Origin: an uncultured Lachnospiraceae bacterium
GTDB lineage: Bacteria; Bacillota; Clostridia; Lachnospirales; Lachnospiraceae
DNA length: 24,053 nucleotides
Assembly (NCBI GenBank): GCA_910579685.1
Contig: CAJTVN010000050.1
Coordinates: forward strand, 1 to 24,053
Reading direction: 5' to 3'
Position 1 is the first letter of the stretch. Each line of letters opens with the position of its first letter. The notes under the pieces are model-generated. The model saw only the letters and a list, made by a program, of their open reading frames with translations. It had not been told where the DNA came from and searched no databases. Below, one piece after another: positions 1 through 8,331 of this stretch. A program made the translations under genes and the position numbers.

Positions 1-271
1 AAGGGATTTGGGGAATAAGCTTAAAACCTATGTATAACAATTGCGGGAGATTAGGTAACTACTAAATACATTTCCGTGCAGCTATCGGACTTTGGTTTGT
101 TTGGCATCCTTATCCCTGCATTTAGCCTCAAATGTAGTAGGCCAGAGTTTTGCCTGATCCTTTCTTCAGATTCCACCTCACGATGGACACCCTTGGCTTC
201 GGCTGTATCCTTCCCACTGCCGGGCGGATTGGGGACTTTCACCCGTTAGAACGTGTGCCCACCGGGCACAC
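1..271 (-). mobile_element. Group II intron, 5' part (continues beyond the left edge)
   Basis: Read on the minus strand from 271 the sequence begins GTGTGCCC-GGT-GGGCACAC, which fits the GUGYG 5' end of group II introns folded into a first hairpin. It is followed by the GGGTGAAAGTCCC segment, then AGCCGAAGCC, AAGGGTGTCC and AAAGTCCGATA-type segments that I recognise from domain I of bacterial group II introns. No intron-encoded reverse transcriptase is visible; it would lie to the left of base 1. The intron starts one base after the T-run of the arabinan operon terminator. That position is the usual target of group IIC introns, although the subclass cannot be fixed here. A 63-codon reading frame across 51-242 is non-coding intron RNA. 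The 5' boundary is inferred from the GTGTG motif. Confidence 0.75.
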
Positions 272-272
272 C

Positions 273-312
273 AAAAGAACGCCTGCGGAACCCTTGTCCC
301 GGGCGTTCTTTT
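273..312 (-). terminator. Rho-independent terminator of the arabinan operon
   Basis: An 11-bp inverted repeat (AAAAGAACGCC at 273-283 and GGCGTTCTTTT at 302-312) lies 9 bases after the stop of the last GH51 gene. On the minus strand the stem ends in TTTT. It also looks able to terminate on the plus strand. The group II intron begins just beyond it. Confidence 0.8.
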
Positions 313-321
313 TTCCTGCTA

Positions 322-1851
322 TTATATCGGTTTCATGCGAAACCGCAGCACATTCCAGGAATGCTTCTTTAACACAACCGTAAGGCGGCCATCCGCAGGC
401 TGGGCAAGCTCCCTGCTCTTTGGCACAACCCTGAATTCTTCCTCAAATGTATTCTTTGCGCAGGGATCCTCATCATAGAGCTCCCTCCACTCTACCGCCT
501 CCACTTCCCCGAAGGAGCGTAACTCCAGGGTAAGGCCTGCATCCTCGTCCATGTCGCAGTTTGCCGCAAACACGGCGATATGCCCGCTCTCCTCGTCATA
601 GGTACAGGATATCGTCATGCTCTCCTGCATTCCGTGATGCTCCGTCTCTTTGAGGGGCAGATTCGCACTGGGACGAAGCGCCTTCCCCCTGGCAAATCTG
701 GCCGCATCCTGGAAAGGATAAAACGTCACCTGACGGAACGCCTTTCCGTTAGGGTCCGTGGTAATCATTCCCCCTTCGTTCACCAGGAGCGACTGGCAGG
801 CAATTTTCACCCGATCTGCATAATTCAGGAATGTGCACAGAATGCCGCCGTAGATCATGGCGTCCATCTGCTTAAAGCTGGCGTAACCAAACTCCTGGCT
901 CACGCCTCCCGGAACCGCACCCGTGTCCGTGATCACGCCCCACTCGTCAAAGGAGATGTTGACCGTCCTATCCGAATGCCTTTTTCCTTTCACAAAATCA
1001 CAGACCCCTATCACGGTGTCCAGGTAATTTTGCAGATCCCGGAAAAAGAAAGGAATGTCCGCCTGGGTATCGTACATTTTGTAGGCGAGCTGCTTCTCCG
1101 GATTGTAGTTAAAATAGCGGTGCAGGGAGAGGTAATCGATCGAATCATAGCATTCCTCAAGCACCTGTCTGTCCCAGTCTCCAAAGGGCTTATGTCCGAT
1201 CTCGTTGGTGCAGCTTCCGCAGGCCACCGTCTGAGCCGCAGGATCCAGCCACTTCACGATCTTAGCCGTCTCCTTGCAAAGCCTCGCATACTCCTTTGCC
1301 GTATGCATACAGATCTGCCACTCCCCGTCCATCTCGTTTCCCAGGCACCAGAGCCTGATATTATGGGGCTCAGAAACACCGTGCTCCCTTCGCTTGTCGC
1401 TCCACCAGGTGCCTTCCCGCACGTTGCAGTATTCCACCAGCTCTCCGGCTTCTCTGGGCGTTCCGGTTCCTAGATTCACCGCCATCATCAGCTCCACGTC
1501 CAGCTCTTTAAGAAGAGCCGCAAACTCATTGGTTCCCACCTGGTTGGTCTCCGTCACATTCCATGCCAGATCCTTCCTTACGGGCCTGCTCTTTCTGGGG
1601 CCCACACCGTCCTTCCAGTCATAGCCCGACACGAAATTCCCGCCTGGATAGCGGATCGTGGTCACTCCCAGCTCCCGGATCAGCTCCTTCACATCTCCCC
1701 GAAATCCGTTTTCATCCGCACTCTCATGCTCCGGCTGATAGATTCCGCCATACACGCACCTTCCCAGATGCTCCGCAAAAGAGCCAAACAATCTCTTATC
1801 CACGTCCCCTATGACAAAATCTCTGTCAAAGATAACCTTTGCTTCCTTCAT
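322..1851 (-). CDS. Alpha-L-arabinofuranosidase, GH51 (second copy in operon)
   Basis: A 509-residue protein that should release terminal alpha-L-arabinofuranose from arabino-oligosaccharides in the cytoplasm; there is no signal peptide. The GH51 plan is clear: N-terminal LFGSFAEHLGRCVYGGIY (about 21-38), RYPGGNFVSGYDWKDGVGP (67-85), the acid/base glutamate E173 in CLGNEMDG, and the nucleophile E303 in SFDEWGV. A beta-sandwich region fills the C-terminus. The length is normal for the family. An AGGAAGG/GGCGG purine stretch precedes the ATG. It is the last gene of the operon, 24 bp after the GH93-like gene. It differs clearly from the other GH51 at 3094-4698, so the two probably split substrates (for example alpha-1,5 against alpha-1,2/1,3 linkages); which takes which cannot be read from sequence. 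Confidence 0.93.
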   Translation of the reverse strand: MKEAKVIFDRDFVIGDVDKRLFGSFAEHLGRCVYGGIYQPEHESADENGFRGDVKELIRELGVTTIRYPGGNFVSGYDWKDGVGPRKSRPVRKDLAWNVTETNQVGTNEFAALLKELDVELMMAVNLGTGTPREAGELVEYCNVREGTWWSDKRREHGVSEPHNIRLWCLGNEMDGEWQICMHTAKEYARLCKETAKIVKWLDPAAQTVACGSCTNEIGHKPFGDWDRQVLEECYDSIDYLSLHRYFNYNPEKQLAYKMYDTQADIPFFFRDLQNYLDTVIGVCDFVKGKRHSDRTVNISFDEWGVITDTGAVPGGVSQEFGYASFKQMDAMIYGGILCTFLNYADRVKIACQSLLVNEGGMITTDPNGKAFRQVTFYPFQDAARFARGKALRPSANLPLKETEHHGMQESMTISCTYDEESGHIAVFAANCDMDEDAGLTLELRSFGEVEAVEWRELYDEDPCAKNTFEEEFRVVPKSRELAQPADGRLTVVLKKHSWNVLRFRMKPI

Positions 1852-1875
1852 GCTCCGCCTTCCTCCCTTCTTCTA

Positions 1876-3057
1876 TCACGCTTTCACGTAGACGTCAGCC
1901 ACCGCCGCCTCGATCAGCGCCAGTTTGTCCGAAATCTGCCTTGGACAGAGATTCAGGATCTGTTTTCCCCCGTCAAGAGGCAGCATGCACTGGCTGTATC
2001 CCGTGAAGGTGCAGCTGTTGTCAATGGAAACCAGACACTCCATTTTCTCCCAGAATCCCCTTCCCCCGTTACTGTTTGCCAGGATATGGGAAAATCCCCG
2101 GCCGGATACAAGAATCGTGCCCTCCGGCCCGCCCTGAGGAATCCAAGTCACGTAAGGGGTTCCCGTGAGATAGCTTCCGTCCTCGCACACCACCGGATTT
2201 CCCATAAAATCCACGTCTCCCCAGTCCTCAATCGAATCCGAGATCCGGAAATAAACCGGAATCCTGTCCTGATTGACCACTTCATAAACCATCACAAACC
2301 TTCCATCCGACAGGGCCGCCACGATTGGCATACCAGGGCGGAGCAGCCCTCCCGGAAAGGCAATGTCGATCTTTTCCTCACTCCAGGTGTATCCGCCATC
2401 TGCGGAAACCTTGTGGGCCAGCATCTGATTATAGCCCTTTCCCGCGGCATAACGCTCGTCCGAGTAAAAGCAAATCAGCCTGTTATCCGGCGTCACGGTA
2501 AGAAACGGCTCCCAGACTGGACGGTTGGTATCCTCTTCCTCCGGATCCACCAGGGCTTTTCCCCCGGATACAATCTCGCTCATAAATTCCCAGCTTTCTC
2601 CCCCGTCCACACTCTTATAAATATGAAGACAGCTGGAAGAGAAATCATCCGGTATGATGTTTCCGGCACAGAGTATGGTTCCCTCCGGCAGCTTCCCGCA
2701 GTCTGCGGGAAGCTCGTATAAATGCGGCTGAAAGCGGCAGCCAAGGCCCTTCTCCTTATCCTCCACCTTACTTTTCAGGCGCCAGCTGCGGGCCCGGTCC
2801 GTACTCTCATAGACGGGAAACACGGGCGTATCATGAGTGTAGCACTCAAAGGTTGCAAGCAGCGTCCCGTTTTTCTCTCCGTTGTGGGAAAGGCAGATTA
2901 CACGGGGATACATGGCCCCCGGCGCCCTCTCGTCTGCCTTCGGGCAGTAGACCACGCTGGAATACCGCTTTTTCAACAAAATCCTGCTCTCATCACAGGC
3001 GTGCCGCACGCCGCCGTTTTCCTCGAACAAGGTATCTCTTACAAAATAATTTTTCAT
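1876..3057 (-). CDS. GH93-like exo-arabinanase / sialidase-fold glycosidase
   Basis: About 393 residues with a sialidase-type beta-propeller pattern. Asp-box-like repeats occur at STDRARSW (93-100), SVDGGESW (157-164) and SADGGYTW (226-233), numbered from the upstream ATG at 3081. WEPFL followed by LICFYSDE (190-209), and VMVYE (263-267), resemble the GH93 exo-1,5-alpha-L-arabinanase signature; E191 and E267 are the likely catalytic acids. It would usually be annotated only as a sialidase or BNR-repeat protein, but its place between two GH51 genes favours arabinan. No signal peptide is seen. I chose the ATG at 3057 because GAGAGG lies 6 bases upstream. The in-frame ATG at 3081 sits inside a hairpin (3070-3090) and has no ribosome site. 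Confidence 0.8.
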   Translation of the reverse strand: MKNYFVRDTLFEENGGVRHACDESRILLKKRYSSVVYCPKADERAPGAMYPRVICLSHNGEKNGTLLATFECYTHDTPVFPVYESTDRARSWRLKSKVEDKEKGLGCRFQPHLYELPADCGKLPEGTILCAGNIIPDDFSSSCLHIYKSVDGGESWEFMSEIVSGGKALVDPEEEDTNRPVWEPFLTVTPDNRLICFYSDERYAAGKGYNQMLAHKVSADGGYTWSEEKIDIAFPGGLLRPGMPIVAALSDGRFVMVYEVVNQDRIPVYFRISDSIEDWGDVDFMGNPVVCEDGSYLTGTPYVTWIPQGGPEGTILVSGRGFSHILANSNGGRGFWEKMECLVSIDNSCTFTGYSQCMLPLDGGKQILNLCPRQISDKLALIEAAVADVYVKA

Positions 3058-3069
3058 TTCCATCCTCTC

Positions 3070-3090
3070 TGCGGCAGACATTCTGCCGCA
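3070..3090. repeat. Intercistronic hairpin TGCGGCAG-5-CTGCCGCA
   Basis: A perfect 8-bp stem with a 5-base loop lies between the GH51 stop and the GH93-like start. There is no T-run, so it is more likely an mRNA processing or stability element than a terminator. It overlaps the alternative ATG at 3081. Confidence 0.6.
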
Positions 3091-3093
3091 CTT

Positions 3094-4698
3094 CTATTTT
3101 TTCAGGGAAAGTCGGATCATGTTGAAGGAAAGCTTCTTAAACCGCCCACAGATAAGCCCGCCTCCAAGCTCCGTTTCCTCATTTATGCGGGGAACCACCG
3201 CATCCGGCTTATCGCCCGTGTTCGCCGCATAGAGATCCTCCGCAAACAACTCCACGTGTTCGATCAGTTCACAGTCCCCAAAGCCGCTGACATCCATCTC
3301 AACTTCCATATCCCGCTCCCAGTTGCGGTTGATTATGAATATGGCCGCCTCGCCCGCCGTTTCGTCCATGCTGGCCGCCGCCTCTATGTATGGAATATCC
3401 CGGTATGCCGGAGTCTGGTTGAAATCGTTAAGGTTGTAGCCCTCCACGTCGAATCCCGGGCCGTCCACTGCGGGATTCAGGGAAATTCCTCTGGCAAAGC
3501 GAATCATCATCTCCAGGGGATAATACCCGATCTGCTTCCACACTCTCTCCTCATCATAGCCAATGTTGAACAGGCCGCCCGTCATACAGCCGATCTTCAC
3601 CCGGTCCGCATGGCGCATCAGCATCATCAGCACGGACATAAGGGACAGGGTATTTAACATCTGACTCTCTTTCCCTGCGGGCTTTTCCGGATTTTCCAGA
3701 TCGTTAAAGCGAAACGGCCTTTCCATATGAGCCGAAAACTCCGGATAGATACCGTGGTCAATGGCCCCGCACCTGCCCACCGTCACCTGCCTCTGCGGCG
3801 CAAAATTACAGCCGTACTCGTCAAAGGCGATCATCATTTTCCGGGGATCGCGCAGCATGGCCTGTACCACGTCGCAGGCCGCTATCTCCGTTTCCAGGAA
3901 ATCCTCAAACACCCTGGATGCGCTCAGGAAAGCCGCCATGTTCCCTTCCGGCGCATTGTGATAATAGTGGAGGGAAAGATAATCCACGGTTTCATAGCAC
4001 TCCTTAAGCACCTTAAGATCCCAGTCCGGGTACGTCCGGTTGTTGGGCGTGGAGGAACCGCAGACCACGGTTTCCGCCTCAGGGTTAATCCATTTCACTG
4101 TCTTTGACGCCTCGTGCACCTTGATTCCATAGCCCCTGGGATCCTTCTCAAAGGAACTGATCTGCCAGGGCCCGTCCATCTCGTTGCCAAGACACCAGGT
4201 TTTCACCTGATGCGGCTTCTCATAGCCGTTCTTCTTTCGAAGGTCAGACCAGTAGGTCCCTCCGGAAAGACTGGTATACTCCACACAGTGCATGGCGTCC
4301 AGAACCGTTCCCGTTCCCATATTAATGGTGTAGAGCGGATCCGTCTCCACCCGCCTTGCCCATTCCAGATACTCGTCGTGACCGACCTCGTTTGTCTCGT
4401 ACTGTCTCCAGGCCAGATCCAGATGCGCCTTGCGCTCTTCTCTTGGCCCGATGGAATCCTTCCACTCCCAGCCCGAGGTAAAGTTGCCGCCCGGAAGCCT
4501 CACCGCCGTGATTCCAAGCTCCCTTGTGAGCTCTAAGATGTCCTTTCGAAATCCCAGATCGTCCGCCTTCTCATGCTTCGGATTCCAGATCCCGCCATAG
4601 ACCCAGCTTGCGATGGGTTCCAGGAAAGCCCCGAACAGCCGCCGGTCTATCTCCCCCGCCTGAAAGACGGGATGAATCGTTACCCTTGTCTTCTTCAT
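3094..4698 (-). CDS. Alpha-L-arabinofuranosidase, GH51 (first copy in operon)
   Basis: A 534-residue GH51 enzyme without signal peptide, expected to remove arabinofuranosyl units from imported arabino-oligosaccharides. Visible motifs are LFGAFLEPIASWVYGGIW (21-38), RLPGGNFTSGWEWKDSIGP (67-85), the acid/base E173 in CLGNEMDG and the nucleophile E294 in AFDEYGCNFAPQ. The last differs from the DEWGV of the sister enzyme and goes with a rather different middle section. The start at 4698 (MKKTRVTIHP) has AAAGGGG 9 bases upstream. An in-frame ATG at 4743 would add 15 residues, but they come from the hairpin that follows the permease gene, so I rejected it. A 70-bp gap with a terminator-like hairpin separates it from the transporter genes. 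Confidence 0.93.
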   Translation of the reverse strand: MKKTRVTIHPVFQAGEIDRRLFGAFLEPIASWVYGGIWNPKHEKADDLGFRKDILELTRELGITAVRLPGGNFTSGWEWKDSIGPREERKAHLDLAWRQYETNEVGHDEYLEWARRVETDPLYTINMGTGTVLDAMHCVEYTSLSGGTYWSDLRKKNGYEKPHQVKTWCLGNEMDGPWQISSFEKDPRGYGIKVHEASKTVKWINPEAETVVCGSSTPNNRTYPDWDLKVLKECYETVDYLSLHYYHNAPEGNMAAFLSASRVFEDFLETEIAACDVVQAMLRDPRKMMIAFDEYGCNFAPQRQVTVGRCGAIDHGIYPEFSAHMERPFRFNDLENPEKPAGKESQMLNTLSLMSVLMMLMRHADRVKIGCMTGGLFNIGYDEERVWKQIGYYPLEMMIRFARGISLNPAVDGPGFDVEGYNLNDFNQTPAYRDIPYIEAAASMDETAGEAAIFIINRNWERDMEVEMDVSGFGDCELIEHVELFAEDLYAANTGDKPDAVVPRINEETELGGGLICGRFKKLSFNMIRLSLKK

Positions 4699-4723
4699 AC
4701 TCTTATACCCCTTTCTCTTTATC

Positions 4724-4754
4724 AAAAGGAAGCAGACCCGCAAAGTCTGCTTCC
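4724..4754 (-). terminator. Terminator-like hairpin between permease 2 and GH51
   Basis: The stem GGAAGCAGAC/GTCTGCTTCC (4728-4737 and 4745-4754, 10 bp, 7-base loop) is followed on the minus strand by TTTTGAT. It probably reduces transcription of the three glycosidase genes relative to the transporter genes instead of ending the operon completely. Confidence 0.65.
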
Positions 4755-4768
4755 CTTTCCTGTCGATA

Positions 4769-5605
4769 TCAGCCCTTCAGTCCGCTGGTGGCCTGACCTT
4801 CCACGAAATACTTCTGTCCGAAAATATACATGAGAAGCATGGGGATCAGGGAAATACTCGCACCGGCAAAAGCCGCACCGTACTCAATGGTTCTCACCCC
4901 TACGAACATGGCAAGACCGTTTGCCAGAGTTCTCATCTGGGAGGTGCTTGTCATAATCAGAGGCCAAAGCAGGTCGTTCCAGTTTCCGTTAATTCCAAGA
5001 ATAATCATGGTCACGAGAGCCGGCTTGATCAGCGGCAGCATGATCCGGGAGTAAATCCCGAACTCGCTCAGGCCGTCGATGCGGGCCGCTTCCTCCAGCT
5101 CCTTGGGAAGTCCCGCAAAAGCCGATCGCATCATGAATATCCAGTAAGCCGACGCAATCTTGGGAATAATCAGTCCCCAATAAGTATCATACATCCCGAA
5201 CATGTGAATTTCAAGGAATTCAGGGATCATGATTACCTGGAAAGGAATCATCATGGTAGCAAGAAAAGTCACGAAAATAATATTCTTTCCCTTAAACTCA
5301 TATCTTGCAAAGGCATAGCCCGCCAGCGTGTTCACCAGCAGCGCGGGAATCGTGGTTCCCACGGAAAAGATTATGGAGTTTTTCATATACTGCAGAATAT
5401 CAATACGCTGCATACACTTGGTAAAATTCTTCAGCGTAAACTCCGCCGGGAAAAAGGTGGGCGGATAGGCGATAATCTCCGCATCCGGCTTAAACGCTCC
5501 AAGCAGCAGCCAGATAATGGGAATCAGCATCACCAGAGCCAGAAATATGAACATAACCAAAATCGGAATATGTATTAACGTTGATTTTAATCTTTTTCTT
5601 TTCAT
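4769..5605 (-). CDS. Carbohydrate ABC transporter permease (MalG/AraQ type)
   Basis: A 278-residue inner-membrane subunit of a CUT1-type sugar importer with six predicted membrane segments. The EAA loop ELEEAARIDGLSEFGIYSRIMLP (169-191, 23 residues, which contacts the ATPase) is intact. It ends in GLKG, as is common in MalG-like proteins. By context the substrate is probably arabino-oligosaccharides, as for AraQ of Bacillus subtilis. The ATG at 5605 has GAGGA about 4 bases upstream. An ATG at 5647 would give 292 residues but has no ribosome site and is separated by a small palindrome (5620-5637). It pairs with the permease at 5666-6562. No ATP-binding subunit is encoded in this locus. Confidence 0.92.
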   Translation of the reverse strand: MKRKRLKSTLIHIPILVMFIFLALVMLIPIIWLLLGAFKPDAEIIAYPPTFFPAEFTLKNFTKCMQRIDILQYMKNSIIFSVGTTIPALLVNTLAGYAFARYEFKGKNIIFVTFLATMMIPFQVIMIPEFLEIHMFGMYDTYWGLIIPKIASAYWIFMMRSAFAGLPKELEEAARIDGLSEFGIYSRIMLPLIKPALVTMIILGINGNWNDLLWPLIMTSTSQMRTLANGLAMFVGVRTIEYGAAFAGASISLIPMLLMYIFGQKYFVEGQATSGLKG

Positions 5606-5619
5606 TTTTCCTCGCATTC

Positions 5620-5637
5620 TGTCACCGTCGCGTGACA
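5620..5637. repeat. Small palindrome in the permease 2 leader
   Basis: TGTCAC and GTGACA form a 6-bp stem around a 6-base loop just upstream of the ribosome site of the second permease gene. Its function is unknown; it may shield or space the ribosome site. Confidence 0.4.
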
Positions 5638-5665
5638 CTAAACTCATGGGAATCTTGTTGCTTGT

Positions 5666-6562
5666 TTAATCCTCGGTTTTAGCCATCACATAATACTGGA
5701 TCAGCGTGATGATCATGATGAAGACAAACAGGAACTCGGACATCGCCGTGGCATATCCCATACGGCTTCCGGAATCAAAGGCTTTCGTGTACACATAGGC
5801 AACCAGCGTCTCCGTGGTAAAATTCGGGCCGCCGTCCGTGAGTGTATAAATCAGATCGAACACCTGCATGGAGCCGATGATCCTTGTCATGAGCAGGAAC
5901 CAGAAGGAAGGCTTGATACAGGGCAGCGTGATGGAGAAAAACTGCCGGATCTTGCCTGCGCCATCGATCTCTGCGGCTTCGTAATAGTCAGAGGGAACGT
6001 TCTGCATGGCGGAAATCAGGATAATCGTGGAAATACCAAAGGTCCTCCAGACAGATACGGCAATCACAACGCCAAGGGTAAGTCCCGGCGTATTCAAAAA
6101 GTTTACCTTTCCCAGACCCAGCTGCCTCACCCAGTAGGTGATCAGGCCTACGTTGGAATGGAGAATGATCTGGAACATGATACCGATTGCGGTAGCACTG
6201 CAGATAATCGGAATAAAATAAATGCTGCGAAACAGCTTGTTGGTAAATGTGTTTTTGGTCAGAAGGGCGGACATCACAAGGCCCATGACCATCTGAATCG
6301 GCACTTCGATCAGAGTGAAGAGAACCGTGACCTTGATACTGTTCAAAAATCTGGCATCCGTCAGCGCTTCCTTATAATTCGCCAGCCCCACAAAGGTAGC
6401 GTTATCAAAGGAAATCTTCATATTCAAAGTACTGATGTAAAAGGACGCCAAGAGCGGAATCACATTAAAAACTACAAGCAAAATGGCAGCCGGAAGGATG
6501 AACAGATACGCCGCATGCTGCGGTTTGTTCCAATAGGAACGAATATTTTGAAACTTGTTCAC
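5666..6562 (-). CDS. Sugar ABC transporter permease (MalF/AraP type)
   Basis: A 298-residue membrane subunit with six predicted membrane segments, the first at about 17-41. The EAA motif YYEAAEIDGAGKIRQFFSITLP occupies 193-214. It should form a heterodimer with the product of 4769-5605 to make the translocation pore. The start codon is GTG at 6562 (MNKFQNIRS), supported by AAGGAGG 8 bases upstream. It lies 159 bp after the binding-protein gene, and that gap contains a strong terminator-like hairpin, so this gene depends on read-through. The downstream permease starts 60 bp after this stop. Its order (binding protein, MalF-like, MalG-like, GH51) matches araNPQ-abfA of B. subtilis. Confidence 0.93.
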   Translation of the reverse strand: MNKFQNIRSYWNKPQHAAYLFILPAAILLVVFNVIPLLASFYISTLNMKISFDNATFVGLANYKEALTDARFLNSIKVTVLFTLIEVPIQMVMGLVMSALLTKNTFTNKLFRSIYFIPIICSATAIGIMFQIILHSNVGLITYWVRQLGLGKVNFLNTPGLTLGVVIAVSVWRTFGISTIILISAMQNVPSDYYEAAEIDGAGKIRQFFSITLPCIKPSFWFLLMTRIIGSMQVFDLIYTLTDGGPNFTTETLVAYVYTKAFDSGSRMGYATAMSEFLFVFIMIITLIQYYVMAKTED

Positions 6563-6597
6563 TTCTATTTCCTCCTTTTCGTGTTGGTCATAAGGTT

Positions 6598-6636
6598 AAA
6601 AAAAGGGAGAACCAAAAAACAGTTATCGGTTCTCCC
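6598..6636 (-). terminator. Partial terminator after the binding-protein gene
   Basis: The stem GGGAGAACC/GGTTCTCCC (6605-6613 and 6628-6636) has a 14-base loop and is followed on the minus strand by seven T. A perfect 16-bp palindrome (6638-6653, CCGTCATGCATGACGG) abuts it upstream. Such a hairpin after the binding protein usually keeps that protein more abundant than the permeases. Confidence 0.8.
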
Positions 6637-6721
6637 CCCGTCATGCATGACGGTTCATTCATTGCAACAAAAAGTTTGCAGCGCACACTTCCTGTTGTTC
6701 GGAATCTAAGGATTCGCTAAA

Positions 6722-8113
6722 CTATTCGGCAAGAGCGTCGTCACCCTCATAGGTCTTAACAAGAGCTTCCACCTCAGCCTGCGTGGCTGCCAGTGCATCC
6801 TCAATCGGAGTGTCGTAAACAACCGCCTGCTTCAGGTTGCCCATAGCGGTAACAGCTTCTCCCCATCCCTGGAAGTCAGGATCCGTGGTAATCCAAAGGG
6901 AATCCTTGCTGGTATCGTCCAGAGCCAGAGCGCTCAGTCTCTCGTTGCCGGTATAAGCTTCCGTCTCGGCAAGAGGCAGATAAGCGGTAGGGAATCCAAT
7001 GCTCAGCGACCATGCGCCTGCGCCGGTCTCTGTCAGATCCGTTCCCTCATTGCCGGTGTACCACCACTGCATGAATCTCTCGCATGCAATTCTCTCCTCC
7101 TCTGTAGCTCCGCTTGTCACGAAGAAGCCCGCAACGTCGCCCTGAGGCTCGTTTCCGAAGATCTTGCACATGCCGAAGTTCACGCCGGATTCGTCAGCTC
7201 CTGCAGCAAGCCAGGGACCATTCACCATGATACCGATCTGGTTTGCCTTGAACATGGAATCGATCTCGTTCTCAACCGGGTTGTCCTCGTTGTTGTACAG
7301 CTCCTTCATCCAGGTCAGATAATCAATATAACCCTGATTTCCCTCGATATCTACCGACCATTTGCCGTCGCCCGCCTTGTTGACAGCCCAGCCGCCTTCG
7401 ATACCCATCACGCACATTTCCTGATTGCCATAGGAAAGGAACAGACCGGAACCGTAAACGTTGGCATCGGGATTGGTGATCTTGGACGCATATTCCGCCC
7501 ACTCCTCGAAATTCTGAGGGGGCGCTTCCGGATCAAGGCCTGCCTGCTCGAACAGAGTCTTGTTCCAGTACATATAGTACAGGGAGTTCTGGAACGGAAG
7601 CGCATACAGAACGCCGTCTGTCTTACATACCTCGATGGCGTTAGGATTGAAATCCGCCTCCGCAAGCGTGGTGTTGTCCCACAGATCATCGATGGGAAGC
7701 AGATACTCGCCATAGCGGAATCTGTCGCCGGTTCCCATCAGGATAAGGGGTGCACAGTCTCCGGTGGGAAGCGTGGTAGCCAGTTTCTCGCCAAACTCGG
7801 AACTGATATCCATGTTGATGGTGATTCCCCACTCATTTGTCTCGTTGAATTCGTTTACCTTTGCCACAAGAGTGTCGCCGTCAGGGCCTGTCCAAGAGTT
7901 CCAGAAATCGATGGTAATCGGTCCGGAAGCCGCCTCTGATCCGGCAGAATCCTCTGTCTTCGTATCATCCGCTGTATCGCCTGACGTTTCTTCCTTTGCA
8001 GGAGCCGATTCGCCTGACGAAGACGAACCTCCCTTGTCGCCTGAGCCGCCGCATGCCATCAAAGCCGTGGCCGTCATGGCAAGAGTCAGAAGTAATGCAA
8101 GTTTCTTTTTCAT
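6722..8113 (-). CDS. Extracellular sugar-binding lipoprotein of ABC importer
   Basis: A 463-residue family 1 extracellular solute-binding protein. Residues 1-20 are a lipoprotein signal ending in LMA-C21, so the mature protein should be lipid-anchored on the outer face of the membrane. A Ser/Gly/Glu-rich linker (22-65) precedes the binding domain, which begins ITIDFWNSWTGPDGDTLVAKVNEFN, typical of MalE/AraN-like proteins. It would capture the oligosaccharide and pass it to the two permeases. The ATG is preceded by GGAGAGG at good spacing. It is the first gene after the LacI-controlled promoter at 8332-8360. The ligand is inferred as arabino-oligosaccharide from the downstream GH51 and GH93-like enzymes, not from binding-site residues. 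Confidence 0.94.
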   Translation of the reverse strand: MKKKLALLLTLAMTATALMACGGSGDKGGSSSSGESAPAKEETSGDTADDTKTEDSAGSEAASGPITIDFWNSWTGPDGDTLVAKVNEFNETNEWGITINMDISSEFGEKLATTLPTGDCAPLILMGTGDRFRYGEYLLPIDDLWDNTTLAEADFNPNAIEVCKTDGVLYALPFQNSLYYMYWNKTLFEQAGLDPEAPPQNFEEWAEYASKITNPDANVYGSGLFLSYGNQEMCVMGIEGGWAVNKAGDGKWSVDIEGNQGYIDYLTWMKELYNNEDNPVENEIDSMFKANQIGIMVNGPWLAAGADESGVNFGMCKIFGNEPQGDVAGFFVTSGATEEERIACERFMQWWYTGNEGTDLTETGAGAWSLSIGFPTAYLPLAETEAYTGNERLSALALDDTSKDSLWITTDPDFQGWGEAVTAMGNLKQAVVYDTPIEDALAATQAEVEALVKTYEGDDALAE

Positions 8114-8183
8114 TAATTTCCTCTCCTTCCGCGGTATTCCCGCTATTGCTTGTCATTTCCCAAAAACGCACATTTCATCACTG

Positions 8184-8219
8184 ATTATACACAAACCTTA
8201 TATGCGTACTCGTGTACGC
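8184..8219 (-). promoter_or_regulatory. Operator O2 with a possible second promoter
   Basis: GCGTACTCGTGTACGC (8204-8219) is a 16-bp near-perfect palindrome of the LacI-operator kind, matching the one at 8301-8316. A TATAAT (8184-8189, minus strand) lies 14 bases downstream, so the operator covers where a -35 box would be. No good -35 is visible, so this second promoter is only possible. Confidence 0.65.
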
Positions 8220-8300
8220 TAACAACAAAAAATAATAAATCCCATTAAATAAGGATTATCCACTCATTTCCATTGTATAATATGTATAGTTTTCAGCTCA

Positions 8301-8316
8301 GCGTATACGTGTACGC
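8301..8316. promoter_or_regulatory. Operator O1 for the LacI-type regulator
   Basis: GCGTATACGTGTACGC is palindromic with one mismatch and has the central CG expected for LacI-family sites. It starts about 9 bases after the expected transcription start of the main promoter, where a bound repressor would block RNA polymerase. The copy O2 is 97 bp away centre to centre, near nine helical turns, which would allow looping. Confidence 0.75.
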
Positions 8317-8331
8317 CCTCAAGATATACTA

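Noticed and set aside
51..242. 63-codon minus-strand frame
   Set aside because: It lies in what reads as group II intron RNA (domain I) and has no ribosome site.
580..1473. 297-codon open frame on the plus strand
   Set aside because: It is the shadow of the GH51 gene on the other strand; it has no ribosome site and no family resemblance, while the minus-strand protein has full catalytic motifs.
1726..3657. Two long plus-strand frames (331 and 311 codons)
   Set aside because: They lie opposite the GH93-like and GH51 genes and read as low-quality, His/Arg-rich sequence typical of antisense frames in GC-rich genes.
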